A stretch of 26,481 bases of DNA from JBBQVS01 sp964250805. GTDB lineage: Bacteria; Chloroflexota; Ktedonobacteria; Ktedonobacterales; Ktedonobacteraceae. The stretch lies in NCBI GenBank assembly GCA_964250805.1, contig CAXUHG010000076.1, positions 1-26,481 of the forward strand, given 5' to 3'. Every line of letters starts with the position of its first letter. Positions within the stretch are counted from its first letter, which is position 1. The position numbers were made by a program, and so were the translations under genes. The notes under the pieces were generated by a model. The model was not told where the DNA came from. It was given only the letters and a program-made list of their open reading frames with translations, and ran no database searches. Of the stretch, positions 22,684-26,481 are shown one piece after another.

Positions 22684-23530
22684 CTACAACATTCTAGGAG
22701 ATTGCACCTGTATACCCACACGCTCTAGGAGATTGCGACAGAGTTCAGCGCGATACTTGATAGGCATACGACCAGGAGGACCGTGCGAGTCCGAACCCGC
22801 ACTCAATAAAGTTATGTTGCTCTACGTATGCTAGATAGCTCTCGACCATCTCAGGTGAATGTGTGGGATAGTAGACCTCAATGCCGTCAAGTGGAATTTC
22901 TGCACGCACTTGATCGAGCAATTCGGGAGTGTAGTACGTAAATTCTTGTGGCTCTTGTTTACCACGACCAGGATGCGCTATCAGTGCTACCCCTCCTGCA
23001 CGATGCACTGTGTCCACGGTCTCTGCCATATCCGCTTTCATCTCACGATAGCCAGCATCTCGGATCATCTTTGATGCCGTTTCCCCGTCTTTGGCGTAAT
23101 CATATTTCATCAGCAACTTTGCACAATCACCCGCTACACGCAACTCTTCGTGGTTCGGAATGTTGTATCCTCGGTGAACAAGTTCCTCATACACCTCCCG
23201 TGCATTTTTTGCTGCCCTTTGACGAACTTGGTCTGTAATTGCTCTAAGGGCTTTATCATGAGGATCGAAGCCAAAACAGAGTACGTCCCCCATGCGTCCA
23301 TGCCATTCCGCACTCATCTCTACAGCCGACAAAACCGACACATGTTTTTGCTCGCCCAATTGTTGAACGATAGCAACCGTATCAACGCGATCATGATCGG
23401 TAACAGCAACCAAATCAAAACCCTCTTGTGCAAGATAGTCGAAAAGTTCTTCTGCTGACCAACGCCCATCACTATATGTTGTATGCATTTGCAAGTCTAC
23501 AAACGCATCAGGAGATAGGTGTAAGTGCAA
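22684..23530 (-). pseudogene. PHP-domain metal-dependent phosphoesterase, frameshifted near its 3' end
   Basis: The first 243 codons encode a PHP-family phosphoesterase of the TrpH/RNase AM type. Motifs are VDLQMHTTYSDG (usual HxH is Q14-M-H16), Asp21, VTDHD (45-47), Glu71, His77 and LIAHPGRGK (His186). The frame then runs into unrelated residues and stops at 22745. The missing C-terminal metal motif is intact in another frame on the same strand: from 22803 it reads SAGSDSHGPPGRMPIKY and ends at a stop at 22684-22686. GAGAGT reduced to GAGT around 22801-22804, a two-base loss, would explain this exactly. It is either a mutation, a sequencing error, or less likely programmed frameshifting. The TTG start at 23530 has AAGGAG 6 nt upstream. 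Confidence 0.85.
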
Positions 23531-23682
23531 GTGAAACTCCTTTCTTGAACGAGCATAGCGAAAAATACTTCAAATGTGAGTGCCAATAAGCGACTGTCTC
23601 ACTCATATTTTACCTCAGTCCCTTCAAATGTTATACAATAATATTGACTTGACTTCATACTCATGAGAAAGAGGTTTTGTAT

Positions 23683-24393
23683 ATGACAGTATCTTCCTCT
23701 GTCTTACTTCCCCCAGGAGGTCAACGTATTCTCGTAGTGATTGCTCATCCCGATGATGCCGAATCATTCATTGGCGGTACAATGGCACGTTTAGCATCAG
23801 AAAGGAGGGATATTCATTATCTGTTAATAACAAAGGGTGATAAAGGGAGCAATGATCCTACTATTACCACTGAACGTTTGTCTTCCATAAGAGAGGACGA
23901 ACAACGGCAAGCAGCTAAAATTCTCGGTGTGCAAACGGTTACATTTTTGGATGGTTACTATGATGGTGCTATCGAGCCAAACTTAGTATTAAGGCAAGAA
24001 TTAACACTCAGAATACGAGTATGGCGACCCGATGTCGTGTTTACGTTTGATCCCTGGAAACGATACGAAATTCACCCCGATCACCGCGCCACAGGACTAT
24101 GTACTTTCGATGCAATAGCGGTCTCACGAGATAGAATGACCTACCCTGAGCAATTACACGACGGCGTAACACAGCACAACGTAAAGCAGGTTTATTTTTT
24201 CAATACCGATGAACCGAATCATTGGGTGGATATCAGCGATGTGATCGACCAAAAGATAGAGGCTCGTTGCGCTCATGTAAGTCAAGTAAACCCTGCTAAT
24301 CATCCTAGCGGCTATCTTCGTAGATGGGGTATCGAAACTGGAGCAGTAAAGGGATATGCATTTGCTGAGGCATTTCACTATTACGGTTTGTGA
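23683..24393 (+). CDS. PIG-L family deacetylase (LmbE-like)
   Basis: This is a zinc-dependent N-acetylglucosaminyl deacetylase of the PIG-L/LmbE/BshB/MshB family. The 236 residues contain AHPDDAE (His22, Asp24, Asp25), TKGDKGSND and a conserved REDEQRQAAKILG helix. These are followed by VTFLDGYYDG, FTFDPW and HPDHRATG (His131 and His134 area). His22, Asp25 and His134 are the expected zinc ligands and Asp24 the general base. Substrate is not identifiable: thiol biosynthesis (bacillithiol or mycothiol), glycolipid or antibiotic sugars are all possible. ATG 23683 is preferred, with AAAGAGG ending 8 nt upstream; a TTG at 23677 is too close to it. The gene is divergent from the PHP gene. Confidence 0.9.
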   Translation: MTVSSSVLLPPGGQRILVVIAHPDDAESFIGGTMARLASERRDIHYLLITKGDKGSNDPTITTERLSSIREDEQRQAAKILGVQTVTFLDGYYDGAIEPNLVLRQELTLRIRVWRPDVVFTFDPWKRYEIHPDHRATGLCTFDAIAVSRDRMTYPEQLHDGVTQHNVKQVYFFNTDEPNHWVDISDVIDQKIEARCAHVSQVNPANHPSGYLRRWGIETGAVKGYAFAEAFHYYGL

Positions 24394-24539
24394 TAGTTTG
24401 GCAGGGATGGCCTGTAGATGGCTATACCTCTACCGAGTATGATCTTGGTAAAGTAGCAGCATACCATCGGCTTCGTGTTTGTGGTAAAATAGGAACACAT
24501 TAGAGCATAATTTCTAGTATTTCTGAGAGGAGGCTTCTG

Positions 24540-24737
24540 ATGAATCAGCAGCGTGTTATAGACTGGCATCTCCTGGTAGATAGATTCGTCTGGTACGATG
24601 ATTTACGCGCTTTCTCTTTCATATCGAACGATATAACGGATGAAGAGATAAAAGAATACCTTTATGTGATTCATGGTGACGATATGTCTCTCGAAGAGAT
24701 ACAAAAATGGAGAGCGGGCGTTATGCATGCTGAATAG
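24540..24737 (+). CDS. Small hypothetical protein, 65 residues
   Basis: No family is recognised. A strong GAGGAGG site 6 nt before the ATG supports translation. The protein is acidic and helical, with a WHLLVDRFVWYDDLRAF segment followed by DITDEEIKEYLYVIHGDD and SLEEIQKWRAG. It has no signal peptide or membrane helix. It ends 5 nt before the convergent end of the XRE-TPR gene. It could be an accessory or mobile-element passenger gene. Confidence 0.6.
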   Translation: MNQQRVIDWHLLVDRFVWYDDLRAFSFISNDITDEEIKEYLYVIHGDDMSLEEIQKWRAGVMHAE

Positions 24738-24742
24738 ATGCT

Positions 24743-25903
24743 TTACAACAAGCCGTGATTTGTTTCAAAGTACATCTCCTTAAAGTTTCTAACCACTGAT
24801 AAATTTTTATGCCCTAAATCATCTAATTGAGCTAAATGCTCTTTTACTCTACTATGTATTCTCTCCGAATTATAATCTCTTATATTATTATAAAATTCCT
24901 CCAACCATTTAATACTCATTTCTATATCATCCATTAACATAAAACTCTGAGCATAATCTAAAGGCATCCACATTTTTAGATATGTGTTATTTTCTTTTGC
25001 TACCTGCGTATCTACTTCGGGCAATTCATTTAGCGCATCGTTCCCCTTCCCTAACAAAATCAAACCATTCGATTTTTCTTCTAATACAGCACTATACGCA
25101 TGGAAAACATAATCCTTAGTTGTTACTGACAGTCCTCTCATGTTATCTGCTAACGTAATAGCTGTATTGATTGCTTGAGTAAATCTTTTTTCATCTCTAA
25201 AGGTTGCATATCCTCTTGCTAGGAATGAATAGCAGTAAGCTCCTACTTCTTTTGAAGATGTAGCAAATGATAAGTCTCTTGCTTGCTCTAAATAATCTAG
25301 TGCCTCCTCCTTTTCATCTCTCAACAACTCTACACCAACTCTTGTAGTAGCTATAGCCTCAGACACAATATCCCCTGATTGTTTGGCAAATTCTAACATG
25401 TCATAACTGCATTGCAAAGACTGTACATAATTATGTTTTTCTGTATAAATTGTCTCCTGTAATCTCTTTAATTGTGCATATAACACTAAAAAATCGCTGT
25501 TTTTCAAAAGTCTTGGGTTATTAGCTATTAGGTTTGTGAATATATTTGATAATGAAAAAATTTTCCTTTCTATTAAATTAGTAGGCATATTTAATCTTAA
25601 ATACCAGATATCTTGTATAAGTTCAAATAAAAGGTTCATATCTGTAATGGAGCCTGTTATATCTTCTTCGTTAAATGGATTGTATTCGCTTAATCCTAGT
25701 TTGTGTAGTGGAATGTTTAGGATGGACGCCAACTTACGCAAGATATCTACATCAGTTATTCGTTTTTTACCAGCCTCTATATCTATTACGTAACGAATAT
25801 TAACCCCAGTTTCCTTAGAAGGCCATTTAGACGCCAATTGTTCTAGCGTCATTTTATTGGTTATTCTGTACTCTCTAATAGTCTTTCCATAATGATAACT
25901 CAT
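24743..25903 (-). CDS. XRE-family HTH regulator with TPR-like C-terminal domain
   Basis: Residues about 6-70 form an XRE/Cro helix-turn-helix (IREYRITNKMTLEQLASK, then YVIDIEAGKKRI and ILRKLASILNIPLHKLGL). The rest (about 85-386) is all helical with TPR-like pairs (EEALDYLEQARDLSFATSS, then GAYCYSFLARGYATF; MPLDYAQSFMLMDDIEMSIKWLEEFY). HTH plus TPR is the layout of the peptide-responsive RRNPP regulators and of many stand-alone Ktedonobacterial regulators. The gene is strikingly AT-rich (about a third G+C by eye) compared with neighbours, which suggests recent transfer. ATG 25903 has AAAGGGA about 10 nt upstream. It is divergent from the small HTH-like gene across a palindromic region that may hold its operator. 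Confidence 0.85.
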   Translation of the reverse strand: MSYHYGKTIREYRITNKMTLEQLASKWPSKETGVNIRYVIDIEAGKKRITDVDILRKLASILNIPLHKLGLSEYNPFNEEDITGSITDMNLLFELIQDIWYLRLNMPTNLIERKIFSLSNIFTNLIANNPRLLKNSDFLVLYAQLKRLQETIYTEKHNYVQSLQCSYDMLEFAKQSGDIVSEAIATTRVGVELLRDEKEEALDYLEQARDLSFATSSKEVGAYCYSFLARGYATFRDEKRFTQAINTAITLADNMRGLSVTTKDYVFHAYSAVLEEKSNGLILLGKGNDALNELPEVDTQVAKENNTYLKMWMPLDYAQSFMLMDDIEMSIKWLEEFYNNIRDYNSERIHSRVKEHLAQLDDLGHKNLSVVRNFKEMYFETNHGLL

Positions 25904-25928
25904 AAATACTTAATCCCTTTCTTTATGA

Positions 25929-25963
25929 ACCTATTGGTACATAGACATGTTCCTGAATAGGGT
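25929..25963. promoter_or_regulatory. Palindromic site in the XRE upstream region (candidate operator)
   Basis: CCTATT (25930-25935) and AATAGG (25956-25961) flank GGTACAT (25936-25942), AGAC and ATGTTCC (25947-25953), an imperfect dyad of about 32 nt. It lies 26 nt before the XRE ATG, where autoregulation would act. A further inverted pair, TATTGTGG (25966-25973) and CCACAATA (26009-26016), lies beside it. Confidence 0.45.
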
Positions 25964-26081
25964 TTTATTGTGGCCTTATATGAGCATTCTCTTTTGCATT
26001 AATTTCAACCACAATAGTAGTAATCCATTATAGTTTGTCGATGGTAGCTTGACAATAGCATACAAAGAAAGGAACTACATT

Positions 26082-26441
26082 ATGGCAACCAACGAACCAC
26101 CCCGAATCAACAATCGCATACCAAACAAACATACACTTTCACCACAAGGCATGTCAGGCCGTACTCAAGGAGCATCAAAACAGCAATTTATTTTGACTTG
26201 TATAGAAGAGCAGGACACACAAACACTGCCCATCTTGCCTTCTGCCTCGTTTCATGACTATCTCAATCGTTACAGGCTCCTGTGGCATGACATTGCACAG
26301 GTGGCAGGAGTTCCTGCGCTTGTGGTGTGGAGCATCGATCATGGGTTGGTTGTTTCAAGAGAGAATGCGCGACGAGTGTGTTACGCGTTGCGAGCGATGA
26401 CGGGAGTGCCTTTTACTGGCTCAATTGCCGTGATGAAATAG
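26082..26441 (+). CDS. Small HTH-like protein (XRE-type fold, probable)
   Basis: This 119-residue protein has a disordered, Asn/Pro/Gln-rich first half (1-50). The second half reads FHDYLNRYRLLWHDIAQVAG, then VPALVVWSIDHGLVVSRENA and RRVCYALRAMTG. That matches the helix spacing of a Cro/XRE DNA-binding unit, with a turn at AGVPALVVW and a recognition-type helix after it. The assignment is from pattern alone. ATG 26082 is chosen because AGAAAGGA is about 9 nt before it; a TTG at 26049 overlaps a TTGACA and is less likely. A further gene starts 14 nt after its stop, so it probably leads an operon that runs out of the window. Confidence 0.65.
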   Translation: MATNEPPRINNRIPNKHTLSPQGMSGRTQGASKQQFILTCIEEQDTQTLPILPSASFHDYLNRYRLLWHDIAQVAGVPALVVWSIDHGLVVSRENARRVCYALRAMTGVPFTGSIAVMK

Positions 26442-26455
26442 GGAGGGGAAACGCT

Positions 26456-26481
26456 ATGGATGCTCTGTTGACATGGAACGG
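26456..26481 (+). CDS. Start of a further gene, cut by the window end
   Basis: An ATG preceded by GGGAGGGG at good distance opens a frame reading MDALLTWN before the sequence ends. It lies 14 nt after the small HTH-like gene and is probably in the same operon. Product unknown. Confidence 0.5.

Overview
The window looks like a chromosomal piece of a Ktedonobacteria-type Chloroflexota (filamentous, actinomycete-like). The evidence is soluble Ser/Thr kinases with N-terminal zinc ribbons and C-terminal WD40 repeats, an ANTAR response regulator, a PSP1-family protein, a short-form 6-phosphogluconate dehydrogenase, frequent TTG starts, and small palindromic repeats behind many genes. The lineage is an inference from gene style, not from a marker-gene comparison. 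Most genes have moderate to high G+C. An AT-rich stretch around 24.7-26.0 kb stands out. A run of 100 N at 12468-12567 is a scaffold gap that cuts one gene.

Layout. 1-2.2 kb: tgt (queuosine tRNA modification) and a LipM-type octanoyltransferase. 2.3-3.9 kb: a two-gene unit, a GlcG/HbpS-like protein with a Gln/Pro tail and a lysine/alanine-rich membrane protein. 3.97-5.4 kb: aroF (type I-beta DAHP synthase). Its leader has a TTGACT-17-TATAAT promoter, a 22-residue leader peptide containing Phe-Tyr-Tyr-Trp-Phe, and a strong intrinsic terminator before the gene, which is what a ribosome-mediated attenuator sensing all three aromatic amino acids would look like. The gene ends in a perfect 72-bp palindrome. 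5.5-8.9 kb: an ANTAR response regulator, a PSP1/YaaT-like protein with a Gly/Cys-rich tail, and a four-TM SPFH-domain protein. 9.0-16.0 kb: a cell-envelope and signalling block with a zinc-ribbon membrane protein (-), a kinase-WD40 protein (+), a zinc ribbon-TM-L,D-transpeptidase broken by the gap (-), a Tat-exported ferritin-like protein (-), and a second zinc-ribbon kinase (+). 16.2-22.4 kb: acyl-CoA dehydrogenase, a secreted protein of unknown function, clpC and gnd. 22.7-24.4 kb: a frameshifted PHP-domain gene and a PIG-L deacetylase. 24.5-26.5 kb: a 65-residue hypothetical protein, an AT-rich XRE-TPR regulator, a small HTH-like protein and the first codons of another gene.

Across the window, seven palindromic elements lie in intergenic sequence on the 3' side of genes. 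Most share the bipartite motif CGGACGC-N12-14-CCCTAC, used in both orientations relative to the dyad. They look like miniature mobile or REP-like elements and may also act as transcription stops. The two most interesting items are the aroF aromatic leader and this repeat family.
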